Shown: positions 1-6,784 of the stretch, one piece after another | Layout: each line of letters starts with the position of its first letter | Numbering within the stretch: the stretch's first letter is position 1 | Source: SIG454 sp045578465 | GTDB taxonomy: Bacteria > Bacillota > Clostridia > Monoglobales > Monoglobaceae | Assembly: GCA_045578465.1 (NCBI GenBank) | Contig: JAZNKJ010000033.1 | Span: 1 to 13,680, forward strand | DNA: 13,680 nucleotides | Reading direction: 5' to 3' | The notes under the pieces: generated by a model | Seen by the model: the letters and a program-made list of their open reading frames with translations, nothing else | What the model was told of the DNA's origin: nothing | Database searches by the model: none | Program-made: the position numbers and the translations under genes

Positions 1-508
1 TTGGCGCGCCAAGGAGAGATGGTCGGTTGTCAGCCTCATACTGAGCAATCATCTGCTTTCCGCCGCCGCTATAACCTGTTATGGAAAAACAAGTAAGGTC
101 AGCATCAGGAGAGATAATTCCCTCTCTTACAAGAGGCTCAATAAGAGCAACGAAACCGCTTGCATGACAGCCTGGGTTTGCAATTCGCTTTGAATTTTTA
201 ATTCTATCTCTTCTGCCTTTTAGTTCTGGGAAACCATATTCAAAGTCGGGATTTACTCTGTGGGCAGTTGATGTATCAATTATAGCTGTGTTCTTGTTTT
301 CTACAAGAGAAACTGCTTCTATTGCAGCGCTATCCGGCAAGCAAAGAAAAGCAATGTCAGAGGAGTTAAGCGCCTCATATCTTGCATCTTTATCCTTTCG
401 TATTTCATCGGGCAAAATTATAAGCTCGATGTCTTTTCTGTTTTCCAATCTTTCGTGAATACGAAGTCCTGTTGTTCCGGCACTGCCGTCAATAAATACC
501 TTTGTCAT
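1..508 (-). CDS. argC: N-acetyl-gamma-glutamyl-phosphate reductase, N-terminal part (cut by window edge)
   Basis: ArgC reduces N-acetylglutamyl phosphate to N-acetylglutamate semialdehyde with NADPH, the third step of arginine/ornithine synthesis in the cytoplasm. The first 169 residues are visible. A Rossmann dinucleotide-binding start reads VFIDGSAGTTG (residues 4-14), followed by FLCLPD (54-59), DTSTAHR (78-84), and the active-site cysteine in NPGCHASGF (Cys114). GYSGGGK (145-151) then leads into the region that runs off the window. The compact spacing fits the shorter ArgC type (about 310 aa) rather than the longer E. coli-like type. The ATG at 506-508 is the first in-frame start after a consensus promoter and is preceded by a purine-rich AAGAGAG. 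No clear ArgR operator was recognised. The downstream gene order is not visible. Confidence 0.93.
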   Translation of the reverse strand, partial: MTKVFIDGSAGTTGLRIHERLENRKDIELIILPDEIRKDKDARYEALNSSDIAFLCLPDSAAIEAVSLVENKNTAIIDTSTAHRVNPDFEYGFPELKGRRDRIKNSKRIANPGCHASGFVALIEPLVREGIISPDADLTCFSITGYSGGGKQMIAQYEADNRPSLLGAP

Positions 509-554
509 ATCCGTTTCTCTCTTAACAAAAAATTAAAATATTTTACCAATTATC

Positions 555-584
555 ATTATACTCCTATACCCCTTATCTTGTCAA
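555..584 (-). promoter_or_regulatory. sigma-70/A-type promoter of argC
   Basis: On the minus strand TTGACA (579-584) and TATAAT (555-560) are separated by 18 bases. Both hexamers match consensus exactly. Transcription would start near 548, giving a leader of about 40 nt before the argC ATG. The spacer is one base longer than the optimum. Confidence 0.85.
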
Positions 585-608
585 GGAAATAAGTCGAAAA
601 ATAGACAC

Positions 609-640
609 AAAATCTCCCCTTTAAAAAGGGAGATTTTTTA
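609..640. terminator. hairpin, possible bidirectional terminator
   Basis: AAAATCTCCC (609-618) pairs with GGGAGATTTT (628-637) around a 9-base loop. The plus-strand reading ends in a run of six T. On the minus strand the U-run lies mostly within the stem. It sits between the S-layer gene terminator and the argC promoter. It may catch read-through from the S-layer gene or antisense transcription leaving argC. No plus-strand gene ends here. Confidence 0.55.
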
Positions 641-655
641 ATATAATATATGAAG

Positions 656-682
656 AAAACCTTTCCCAAGAGGAAAGGCTTT
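656..682 (-). terminator. secondary hairpin downstream of the S-layer gene
   Basis: CCTTTCC (660-666) pairs with GGAAAGG (672-678) around a 5-base loop. On the minus strand the stem can extend through AAAG/TTTT with one G-U pair. The following T-run is short (TTTTCTT), so it is a weaker terminator than the hairpin at 703-736, but it lies in tandem with it. Confidence 0.4.
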
Positions 683-702
683 CTCAAGTGAAATTATTCT
701 AG

Positions 703-736
703 AAAAAAACAAAGACGGGATAAACCCGTCTTTGTT
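703..736 (-). terminator. intrinsic terminator of the S-layer gene
   Basis: A 12-bp stem is formed by bases 708-719 (AACAAAGACGGG) and 725-736, with the 5-base loop ATAAA. Read on the minus strand it is followed by a run of T (A703-A709 on the plus strand). It lies 20 bases past the stop codon of the S-layer gene and is a textbook rho-independent terminator. Confidence 0.9.
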
Positions 737-756
737 AATAAGTTTTAAACCTATAA

Positions 757-3639
757 TTATTCTTCGTCTTCTACTGGAACTGGGTTAGCAACAGACTTAA
801 GCTGATAAGAAGCACCCTTAACGATAATAAGTTCACGAGAATCTGTGTTTTCACCTTCGAAATCTCTTACGATTAAGAAGTCAGCAACATCTTCCCAAAT
901 GTTTGCTACTGTATCAGTAAGTTCGCTGTACTTAGAACCATTGATGTAGATATACTTGCCAGCAGCTTCTGGATCATAGAAGTTTTCATCAAACTTGTAG
1001 CTTGAAGAAGAACCCTTAGAAATTTCGATTCTCTTACCTGTTGTATCGATTACATAGATGTTGTCGAAATTGCTGAGCTTCCAAGAAGCATCGCCGATTT
1101 CAATTCTCTTTGTCTTCTTGTTGATACCAGTAGCATAACCAGCAACAACTGAACCGCCATCATTGTTATCTAATTCAGCAACAACTTCATAGCCGTTTGC
1201 TCTGCTTACTTCAAGACCATCCATAATAAGTGTAAGGTCTACAATCACATTGCCTCTAACTTTGAACTTGTAGATGTCACCAGCTTCGATGTTAAGAAGG
1301 TCCGCTGCAAGGTATGCATCGTTTGTTGTTAACATTGTAACTTCTTCACCATTGTAAAGAGCTGTAAGTTCATATACATCTTCTTCGTCTTCGTTTACTG
1401 TTTCAACAACACCTGTGATAACAGCGAGACCAGAAACAGCGTTTACGCCAGCAGGAGTTGTGATAACAAGAATGTTGTTTTCATCAGCTTTGCTATTTCT
1501 GTAGTATTTACCAGAAACTACATCGCTATCTTCGAGGTCAGCAAGAGTTCCAACAGCAGCATTAGCCTTATCAAAATCTTCTGCGCCACCTGGAACAAAG
1601 AATACTACTGTATCTTCATCAAATTCAACGCCACCGATTTCAAGATCTTCTGCGTCATAACCAGCATTTTCAAAGTCATCGATATATCTAACGATTTCTT
1701 CTTCTGGATCAGCTGACTGGTTGTTAATCTTCTTGATTGTGTCGCCACTGTATGTTACATCGATAAGTGTGTCAACAAGACCTGTAATCGCATCATCAAC
1801 ATCTGTTACTACAAATCTTTCCTCAACTTCTTCAATTGTAACTAATGTGTTAAGAGCAACAGCTTCGCCATCAATATAGATTGTCTTAGCTAATTCTTTT
1901 TCAACAACACCGTCTTTTGTTAACATCTGAACAGTAACAGATGGTGTTCTGAAGTTAGCCTTAGCTTCAAAAGCTGTAACATAAGCATAGTTACCGGAAA
2001 TAGTAACTGTTTCGTCAACATAAGCAATTCTACCGAACTTGTCGATATAGAATTTAGCAGCTTCGCCAATTCTAAGATCGATTCCGTCATAAGCAGCATC
2101 ATACCACTTACCGTCTACTTTGTAAGCCACATCGTCAACAGAAGAATCAGAAGCCTTTGTAGATGTGAGAGTTCCTTCGATTGTGTTCTGCATAACATCA
2201 GCTACGAGGTAACCAGCGTATCCGTCAGCATATACGAGAGAAAGAACATCACCTTCAGCGATAGCATCAGCTTCGATTTCAGCGCCGTCTTTTACAAGCT
2301 TAACGAGAAGAGCATCATCATCTGTATCGATTTCAGCAATACCAATATCTTCCTTGAAGATAATTACATCGCCATCGATTTCATCAACAACTGCAGAAAC
2401 AGCTGTTTCGATGATAACTGCATCAAAAGCAGCATCCTTATCGTTGTCGATAACTGTTACAAAGCCTGCAGCATCAGCAGCATCGTCAGCTGTCATAGCA
2501 ACAAGTGTATCGATACCGCCAAGGATATTGTTATTCATAACATTGAGAGCTTCTGTGTCAAGAGCAATCTTTGTGCTTGCTTTCGCACCATCCTTGTAAT
2601 ACCAAAGAGCAGAAGCATCAGCAGTCTTATCTGCATCAAGAGCTGTGATTGGGAATGTAACTGTCTTGTTGTAAGCTTCGTCAGCAACAACAGAAAGAAG
2701 TGTCCAATCATCATACTTATCCTGGAATGCGAAGAATTCAACAGCCTTACCAAGGAAGTTTTCAGCGCCAGAATCAGCAGCTAAAACAGCTTCGCCTGTA
2801 AATTCTTCATCGTTTGCACCGTAAACATAGTCATAGTCAAGTGGTAAGAAGTCAACAGCAAGAGCGTCTTCTTTGTCGATGCTGTTGTCAGCTTCGAAAC
2901 CATAGAAGTTTGTGCTGATGATAACGCCTTCACCCTTAACGATACCGAGGTTTTCAGTCATAAGAGTCTTGTATTCAACTGGTTCGCCAGCATACTTAGA
3001 TTCGCCATCATACTTGATGAAATCGCCAGAACCGTCGAGGTTCCATGTGATCTGTTCAACTAATGGTGTGTCGATTGCGTTGTAGAGAAGCTGAGCAATT
3101 GTGCCACGGCTTGCAGGTGTTCCTACAGCAGCCTTAACAACATCTTCTGTTACGCCTTCTTTGATAGCAGCTGATACATAACCCATTGGGTAACCGCCGT
3201 TAGCGTTAGCAACAACAGTGTAGCCAAGTGTAGCCATGATCATCTTAACAGCATCTTCATACTTAACTTCTTCTTCAGGTCCGAATGTTCCATCAGGACG
3301 GCCGTCGATTGCAACGCCAGTAGCAGCAGCAATGTAGCCAGAAGCCCAGTGTGTAGAAGGAACGTCAGAGAACTTTGTGACAGCTTTGCCTTCAGCTGAC
3401 TCAGCGTAACCCTGCATAGCAGCGATTAACTTAGCCATTTCAGATCTTGTAACTGTCTTTTCTGGTCCGAATGTTCCATCAGTATAACCATCGATTATAC
3501 CAATCTTGTGTAATTGTTCTACCGCTTTGAAATAAGCGCTGTCGTCAGCAACATCTGTGAAAGATGCAGCACTTGCGATTGTTGTTAAAGCAAGAGCAAA
3601 AACAGCAACTAAAGCGATAAGTCTTTTGAGATTTTTCAT
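757..3639 (-). CDS. SLH-domain surface-layer protein
   Basis: This is a predicted secreted cell-envelope protein of 960 residues, probably a major S-layer component. A signal peptide (charged KNLKR, hydrophobic core, ASA cleavage motif near residue 24) is followed by SLH repeats at about 26-77, 89-140 and a diverged third at about 141-190. SLH domains bind pyruvylated secondary cell-wall polymers. The first repeat has the binding-type motif TRSE (64-67). The second has VKYE and the third SRGT at the equivalent place. The remaining 770 residues are rich in Asp, Glu, Ala, Val and Ile, look beta-strand rich, contain no cysteine, and show no enzyme motif that I recognise. The ATG at 3637-3639 is chosen because an AAGGAGG site precedes it and the signal peptide begins there. 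An upstream TTG (3679-3681) would add 14 residues without a ribosome site. The perfect promoter, leader hairpin and strong terminator suggest very high expression. Confidence 0.9.
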   Translation of the reverse strand: MKNLKRLIALVAVFALALTTIASAASFTDVADDSAYFKAVEQLHKIGIIDGYTDGTFGPEKTVTRSEMAKLIAAMQGYAESAEGKAVTKFSDVPSTHWASGYIAAATGVAIDGRPDGTFGPEEEVKYEDAVKMIMATLGYTVVANANGGYPMGYVSAAIKEGVTEDVVKAAVGTPASRGTIAQLLYNAIDTPLVEQITWNLDGSGDFIKYDGESKYAGEPVEYKTLMTENLGIVKGEGVIISTNFYGFEADNSIDKEDALAVDFLPLDYDYVYGANDEEFTGEAVLAADSGAENFLGKAVEFFAFQDKYDDWTLLSVVADEAYNKTVTFPITALDADKTADASALWYYKDGAKASTKIALDTEALNVMNNNILGGIDTLVAMTADDAADAAGFVTVIDNDKDAAFDAVIIETAVSAVVDEIDGDVIIFKEDIGIAEIDTDDDALLVKLVKDGAEIEADAIAEGDVLSLVYADGYAGYLVADVMQNTIEGTLTSTKASDSSVDDVAYKVDGKWYDAAYDGIDLRIGEAAKFYIDKFGRIAYVDETVTISGNYAYVTAFEAKANFRTPSVTVQMLTKDGVVEKELAKTIYIDGEAVALNTLVTIEEVEERFVVTDVDDAITGLVDTLIDVTYSGDTIKKINNQSADPEEEIVRYIDDFENAGYDAEDLEIGGVEFDEDTVVFFVPGGAEDFDKANAAVGTLADLEDSDVVSGKYYRNSKADENNILVITTPAGVNAVSGLAVITGVVETVNEDEEDVYELTALYNGEEVTMLTTNDAYLAADLLNIEAGDIYKFKVRGNVIVDLTLIMDGLEVSRANGYEVVAELDNNDGGSVVAGYATGINKKTKRIEIGDASWKLSNFDNIYVIDTTGKRIEISKGSSSSYKFDENFYDPEAAGKYIYINGSKYSELTDTVANIWEDVADFLIVRDFEGENTDSRELIIVKGASYQLKSVANPVPVEDEE

Positions 3640-3650
3640 AATTCTCAAAT

Positions 3651-3657
3651 CCTCCTT
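3651..3657 (-). promoter_or_regulatory. ribosome binding site that fixes the S-layer gene start
   Basis: AAGGAGG on the minus strand lies 11 bases upstream of the ATG at 3637-3639. The spacing is slightly long but the match to the 16S 3' end is full. It lies inside the coding path of the longer TTG-started reading, which argues against that longer start. Confidence 0.8.
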
Positions 3658-3694
3658 ATAAAAATTTTTAATTTTTTGCAAATTTTATATATTC

Positions 3695-3710
3695 AAAGGC
3701 TTTCGCCTCT
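3695..3710 (-). promoter_or_regulatory. small GAAA-tetraloop hairpin in the S-layer mRNA leader
   Basis: On the minus strand AGAGGC-GAAA-GCCTTT folds into a 6-bp stem (one G-U pair) closed by a GNRA tetraloop. It lies in the leader of about 100 nt between the promoter and the start codon. A role in mRNA stability is inference; stabilising leader structures are known for other S-layer transcripts. Confidence 0.4.
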
Positions 3711-3754
3711 AAATAACAACACAATACAAACAGCCTATTTTTTAGCTTAATATG

Positions 3755-3783
3755 ATTATATACTAAAAAAATTGGACTGTCAA
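3755..3783 (-). promoter_or_regulatory. perfect consensus promoter of the S-layer gene
   Basis: On the minus strand TTGACA (3778-3783), a 17-base spacer and TATAAT (3755-3760) match the housekeeping sigma consensus exactly with optimum spacing. The upstream flank is AT-rich, as in UP-element-like regions. The predicted start is near 3748, giving a leader of about 108 nt. Confidence 0.92.
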
Positions 3784-4054
3784 CAACAAATTGAAAATGT
3801 AACAAAATTGTAATACTTTTCACAATTATTTGAAATATTAGTCGGTTTTTCGGGTATTTTCGCACCAAAAACCATTCTTTTTTACGGAAAACAGACCTAT
3901 ACACCCTATCTTCCTTTAATCATTTTAATACTTTTTTCATTAAATGTCAAGCATTTTTCCTTTTTTTCATATATTTAGGAGGTTTTTTGAGAATTAAACC
4001 TTTTTCTTCCTTATTATATATAATATATATGATATAGCTATGGGTTTTTTGTGC
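3784..4054. other. AT-rich non-coding stretch upstream of the S-layer promoter
   Basis: No credible gene is seen. The stretch contains a weak hairpin (GGTTTTT at 3844-3850 with AAAAACC at 3867-3873). It also contains an AGGAGG followed by TTTGAGAATTA (3977-3996) that mirrors the S-layer gene's translation start region in inverted orientation, and alternating TA runs at about 4013-4036. A TTG-started 16-codon frame follows the AGGAGG (3987-4037) but has no other support. Confidence 0.6.
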
Positions 4055-4087
4055 AAAAAAAAGGCGCTGTCTTTTAAAACAGCGCCC
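4055..4087 (-). terminator. intrinsic terminator of the cysteine-rich peptide operon
   Basis: GGCGCTGT (4063-4070) pairs with ACAGCGCC (4079-4086) around an 8-base loop. On the minus strand it is followed by eight U (A4055-A4062 on the plus strand). It lies 13 bases past the stop of the second cysteine-rich peptide gene. Confidence 0.9.
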
Positions 4088-4099
4088 ATAAGCATTTAC

Positions 4100-4219
4100 T
4101 TAGCAGCCGCAGCCACAACCGCCACTACGGTTTGTGCCTTCACAACCACCACAACAACAAGAAATCAAGAGGATTAAAACAATTATCCAGATACAGCTGT
4201 TATCACCGAAGCATCCCAT
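4100..4219 (-). CDS. cysteine-rich membrane micropeptide, second copy
   Basis: This is a 39-residue peptide with nine cysteines (positions 3, 9, 21-23, 26, 35, 37, 39). An N-terminal MGCFGDNSC segment is followed by a short hydrophobic stretch (IWIIVLILLIS, 10-20), then a CCCGGC cluster and a C-terminal GGCGCGC tail. AAAGGAGGTG lies 6 bases before the ATG, which strongly supports translation. The gene follows its paralogue by 34 bases and ends at a strong terminator. Short clostridial proteins of this pattern are sometimes given the name 'chorion class high-cysteine HCB protein 13', which I recall but which carries no known function. LISC at 18-21 resembles a lipobox, but there is no positively charged N-region. 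Membrane location and metal or thiol chemistry are inference. Confidence 0.82.
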   Translation of the reverse strand: MGCFGDNSCIWIIVLILLISCCCGGCEGTNRSGGCGCGC

Positions 4220-4253
4220 ACTTTTCACCTCCTTTCGCATCTTGTTCCTTTAA

Positions 4254-4373
4254 TTAGTCGCAACAACAGGAATTAGAAGAGAAGTTTCTTCCTTCATTTC
4301 CGCAACCGCATCCGCAACAAGAGAAGAGTAAAATAAGAACGATAATCCATAAACAGTTATTTCCGCAGCCCAT
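4254..4373 (-). CDS. cysteine-rich membrane micropeptide, first copy
   Basis: This is a 39-residue paralogue of the next gene with the same plan: MGCGNNCLW, a hydrophobic stretch (LWIIVLILLFS, 8-18), a CCGCGCG cluster (19-25), then a polar linker and a CCCD end. It also has nine cysteines (3, 7, 19, 20, 22, 24, 36-38). The core CxWIIVLILL(I/F)SCC is conserved between the copies while the tails differ. AAAGGGGGTG precedes the ATG by 7 bases. It is the first gene of a two-gene unit diverging from the large operon at 4515. I saw no convincing -35/-10 pair for it. TATTAT at 4407-4412 (minus) is a possible -10. Function unknown. Confidence 0.8.
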   Translation of the reverse strand: MGCGNNCLWIIVLILLFSCCGCGCGNEGRNFSSNSCCCD

Positions 4374-4453
4374 GTCTTTGCACCCCCTTTATCGTCTTCT
4401 AATTTCATAATATGGCGCTCGGGGGTTTTGGTTACTTTATATTAAGAAAATTC

Positions 4454-4482
4454 TTGATTTTAATCTTTCCTAATAGTATAAT
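4454..4482 (+). promoter_or_regulatory. promoter of the VIT/vWA-like - rpiB - rluA family - addA operon
   Basis: TTGATT (4454-4459) and a perfect TATAAT (4477-4482) are separated by 17 bases. Transcription would begin near 4489, about 26 nt before the first ATG. AGGGAGGTG follows at about 4499-4506. Confidence 0.75.
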
Positions 4483-4514
4483 AGAGTTATCAAGGGCAGG
4501 GAGGTGCAGAAAAT

Positions 4515-6347
4515 ATGTCTTTAACCATTAAAGACGCGAAAATTTCTGTTGAGATTTTCCAGTGTTATGCCACTGCCACCCTTTCCTACCGACTTGACGG
4601 CATAGAAAACGGGGAGGTTTGCCTTCCGTTTGTGCCAAAGGGAATCATTCACGCTTTTTCAGTTTCCTGCGACGGAGAGGTTTTCGCCTCGGCCCGCGCA
4701 GTTAACCTCAAAGAACTTGGGGGCGCCCTTAAAAACAGCGTTTCTCTTTCCAGAAGAATTGATGGGGCAATGGTTTTGAGGTTTTCCGCTCTTCCGCCGT
4801 GTGAGGAGATAGAGATTTCTCTTTCCGTCTGCTTTAAGCTTTCAAGACGGGCAAACCATACTCAGCTTTCTTTTGTAGGCCTTGCCGAAGACGCTTCTGC
4901 CTGCGCCAGCCTTACCTTTAACATAAGCGGGGAGATAGAAAAAGTTTCTTCCCCTACTCATAAAATAACTCAGGAGGTTTTCCCTTCCGGAGTTCGCGCC
5001 TTTTCTGAGGCTAATATATATAAGGAAAGTTTTCTTTTGGATATCTTCTTTAAGAAGGCTCAGCCGGACGGGGTTGTTATTTCAAGACATCCGCTACGGG
5101 ACAATGTTGCTCTTTGCGCTTTTACCCCTCAGCTTTCTCACCTTTTAGGAGATAAAAAGAAATTTGAGATTTATCTTCTTCCAAAAAAGGATGCTCTTTC
5201 AAAGTGCATTGCACCCCTTTCGGTGCTTCTTTCCTCTTTGGGCGAGGGAAATCAGTTTCGCGTGTTCCTTGGCGACAAGTGCGTTTTGGATTTTGCAACC
5301 TTAAACGAGAAAACTATTGACGAGTGCATTGAAAATGTTTTAAGTTCCAGCTTTTGCAATGTCACGCCTTGCAACAACTCAGAAAAAATTGTCATTGCCA
5401 GCGGGGAGACAGCTTTTGACTTCGACTTTTCTCCGTCCCTTATTATTCTTTATGACGGAAAGCAATCTTCTTTATGGGACCTTCCTTGCATCTGCGTTTC
5501 AGAGGCAGATATGAGGAGCGTTATTCCTCTTGAAGTTTCAAGGCTTTTAAGCGCAAGGGTTTCCCCTGCTTTCTTAGAGCCTGTGGGCGGGCTTGGAGTC
5601 ACTCTTGTCCCTGCCGTGCTTCCTGAGGCAGTTTCGGGAGAGGTTTCCTATTGCTTTGTAAAGCACAGCGTTATTCCGCCACAGAAAATCAGACTTTTTG
5701 ATAAAAATTGGAGCGAGGAAATTGAGCTTAAATCAATTTCCACTCATTTAAATCTTTTGCCTGTTGACATTATGTATGCCATGGAGCAGATAAAAGCCCT
5801 TGAAAGAGAAAAGAACTCTCTGCCTTATGAGGCGAGATGTGTCATCCGTGATAAAATTAATGAAATCTGCCTTTCCTATGGCATTGCTTACGGAGATGTT
5901 GCTCTTTCTTGCTTTAAAGGAGTTGCTCCTCTTGGGTTTATTGATGCAAAGAGGCAGTATAAAGAGCAACTTGCAAAATATTTCAGCGAGGACACCAAAA
6001 CCGTTGCTCCTGAAATCCTTTCTCTCATTCTGGATTCTCAGACGGTGGAAGGGATTATTGCCAAAGACCTTTTCCAAAACAACGATATGCTCGTTTTCTC
6101 TACGGCAGTTTCGCTTATTGCTCTTTATTTATACACAAAGGACCGCTACTCTTCTTTTGCAAAACGCTCTTTGGAGTTTTTAAAAGGCAAAGAGGGATAT
6201 TGGCCAAGGGCCGCTCTTTCTCTTTGGGAGAATGGAGAAGTTGATTTAGACCTTCTTTTAAAGAGGGCAGATATGAAAATAATGTACGAACGGCTTGACG
6301 AGCTTTGCGTACTCTTAATACAAAATTTTGGGAGGAATCAGAAATGA
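4515..6347 (+). CDS. diverged VIT/von Willebrand A-like protein, apparent MIDAS loss
   Basis: I read this 610-residue protein as a remote relative of VIT-vWA proteins. Residues 1-125 are a beta-rich domain with the VIT pattern: Y-aTATLSYR at the start, CLPFVPKG in place of the usual FPLP.GA, then F.V...GEV..A.A and a closing LSF. DNVALCAFTPQ (196-206) matches the strand that normally precedes the vWA domain. FEIYLLPKKDALSK (217-230) sits where the DxSxS metal site belongs but lacks it. ALSKCIAPLSVLLSSLGEGNQFRVFL (227-252) and LIILYDGK (309-316) resemble helix 1/strand 2 and the later I-L-DG strand of vWA folds. The C-terminal half is helical. NEICLSYGIAYGDVALSCFK (449-468) resembles the conserved helix after vWA. 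There is no signal peptide or membrane span. It starts the operon, its stop overlaps the rpiB start by 4 bases, and AGGGAGGTG precedes its ATG. Role unknown; the assignment rests on recognition by eye. Confidence 0.6.
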   Translation: MSLTIKDAKISVEIFQCYATATLSYRLDGIENGEVCLPFVPKGIIHAFSVSCDGEVFASARAVNLKELGGALKNSVSLSRRIDGAMVLRFSALPPCEEIEISLSVCFKLSRRANHTQLSFVGLAEDASACASLTFNISGEIEKVSSPTHKITQEVFPSGVRAFSEANIYKESFLLDIFFKKAQPDGVVISRHPLRDNVALCAFTPQLSHLLGDKKKFEIYLLPKKDALSKCIAPLSVLLSSLGEGNQFRVFLGDKCVLDFATLNEKTIDECIENVLSSSFCNVTPCNNSEKIVIASGETAFDFDFSPSLIILYDGKQSSLWDLPCICVSEADMRSVIPLEVSRLLSARVSPAFLEPVGGLGVTLVPAVLPEAVSGEVSYCFVKHSVIPPQKIRLFDKNWSEEIELKSISTHLNLLPVDIMYAMEQIKALEREKNSLPYEARCVIRDKINEICLSYGIAYGDVALSCFKGVAPLGFIDAKRQYKEQLAKYFSEDTKTVAPEILSLILDSQTVEGIIAKDLFQNNDMLVFSTAVSLIALYLYTKDRYSSFAKRSLEFLKGKEGYWPRAALSLWENGEVDLDLLLKRADMKIMYERLDELCVLLIQNFGRNQK

Positions 6348-6769
6348 TAGCAATCGGATGCGACCACGGCGGTTTTAATTTAAAGAACGCCATTATGAAA
6401 AAACTTGAAGAAATGGGATACGACTATAAGGATTTCGGGACTTATTCTACCGACTCCTGCGATTATCCTGATATTGCAAAAGAAGTTTGCAAGGCAATTA
6501 CTTCGGGCCAATGTGACAAAGGAATTTTGGTTTGCGGAACAGGAATCGGAATGAGTATGGCCGCAAACAAAGTAAAGGGAATCCGTGCCGCTCATGTTAC
6601 AGATACTTTCAGCGCCCGTATGACAAAGGAACACAACGATGCCAATGTTATCTGTCTCGGCGAGAGAATAACAGGTATTGAGATTGCCCTTGAAATTGTT
6701 GAAGCGTATCTTAACGCAACTTTCCAGGGCGGCAGACACGCAAATCGTGTTGCAAAAATCGAAGATTAA
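6344..6769 (+). CDS. rpiB: ribose-5-phosphate isomerase B
   Basis: RpiB (141 aa) interconverts ribose 5-phosphate and ribulose 5-phosphate in the non-oxidative pentose phosphate pathway; relatives isomerise allose or galactose phosphates. The start IAIGCDHGGF carries the phosphate-binding DHGG (residues 7-10). LVCGTGIGMSMAANK (62-76) contains the catalytic Cys64 and Thr66. KEHNDANVICLG (95-106) has the ring-opening His97 and Asn98. GGRHANRV near the C-terminus supplies phosphate-binding arginines. The length is normal for the family. The ATG at 6344 overlaps the upstream stop as ATGA and has GGGAGG 8 bases before it; the longer reading from 6305 has no ribosome site. Tight coupling indicates translation linked to the preceding gene. 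The Cys64-type active site favours RpiB over LacA/LacB. Confidence 0.95.
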   Translation: MIAIGCDHGGFNLKNAIMKKLEEMGYDYKDFGTYSTDSCDYPDIAKEVCKAITSGQCDKGILVCGTGIGMSMAANKVKGIRAAHVTDTFSARMTKEHNDANVICLGERITGIEIALEIVEAYLNATFQGGRHANRVAKIED

Positions 6770-6784
6770 TTTTCAGGAGTTTTT

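Noticed and set aside
1..12. A 12-base perfect palindrome containing an AscI-like GGCGCGCC at the window edge, suggesting a vector or linker joint
   Set aside because: It translates in frame as L-G-A-P within the expected ArgC sequence, so it is natural coding DNA and the palindrome is incidental.
2354..2599. Plus-strand frame opposite the S-layer gene, rich in Ser/Ala/Ile
   Set aside because: It is the complementary reading of a biased Asp/Ala/Val-rich coding sequence, with no start signals.
3640..3681. Longer S-layer protein start at the TTG of 3679-3681
   Set aside because: It has no ribosome site, runs through the AAGGAGG, and would place 14 extra residues before a standard signal peptide.
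3844..3882. Hairpin GGTTTTT/AAAAACC followed by T-run, possible plus-strand terminator
   Set aside because: The stem is weak and A-T rich, and no plus-strand gene ends upstream of it.
3668..3904. 78-codon open frame on the minus strand
   Set aside because: It spans the S-layer promoter and leader, has no ribosome site and has no family resemblance.
3987..4037. 16-codon TTG-started frame after AGGAGG at 3977-3982
   Set aside because: It is very short, has an AT-run composition, no promoter and no similarity. The AGGAGG is better seen as part of the inverted repeat.
5424..5438. DFSPS (residues 304-308 of the VIT/vWA-like protein) as a MIDAS DxSxS motif
   Set aside because: In vWA folds the motif lies at the first strand. 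This one immediately precedes the later IILYDG strand, so the match is probably chance.
6380..6739. 119-codon minus-strand frame opposite rpiB
   Set aside because: It is the shadow of a well-conserved gene and has no ribosome site or family similarity.
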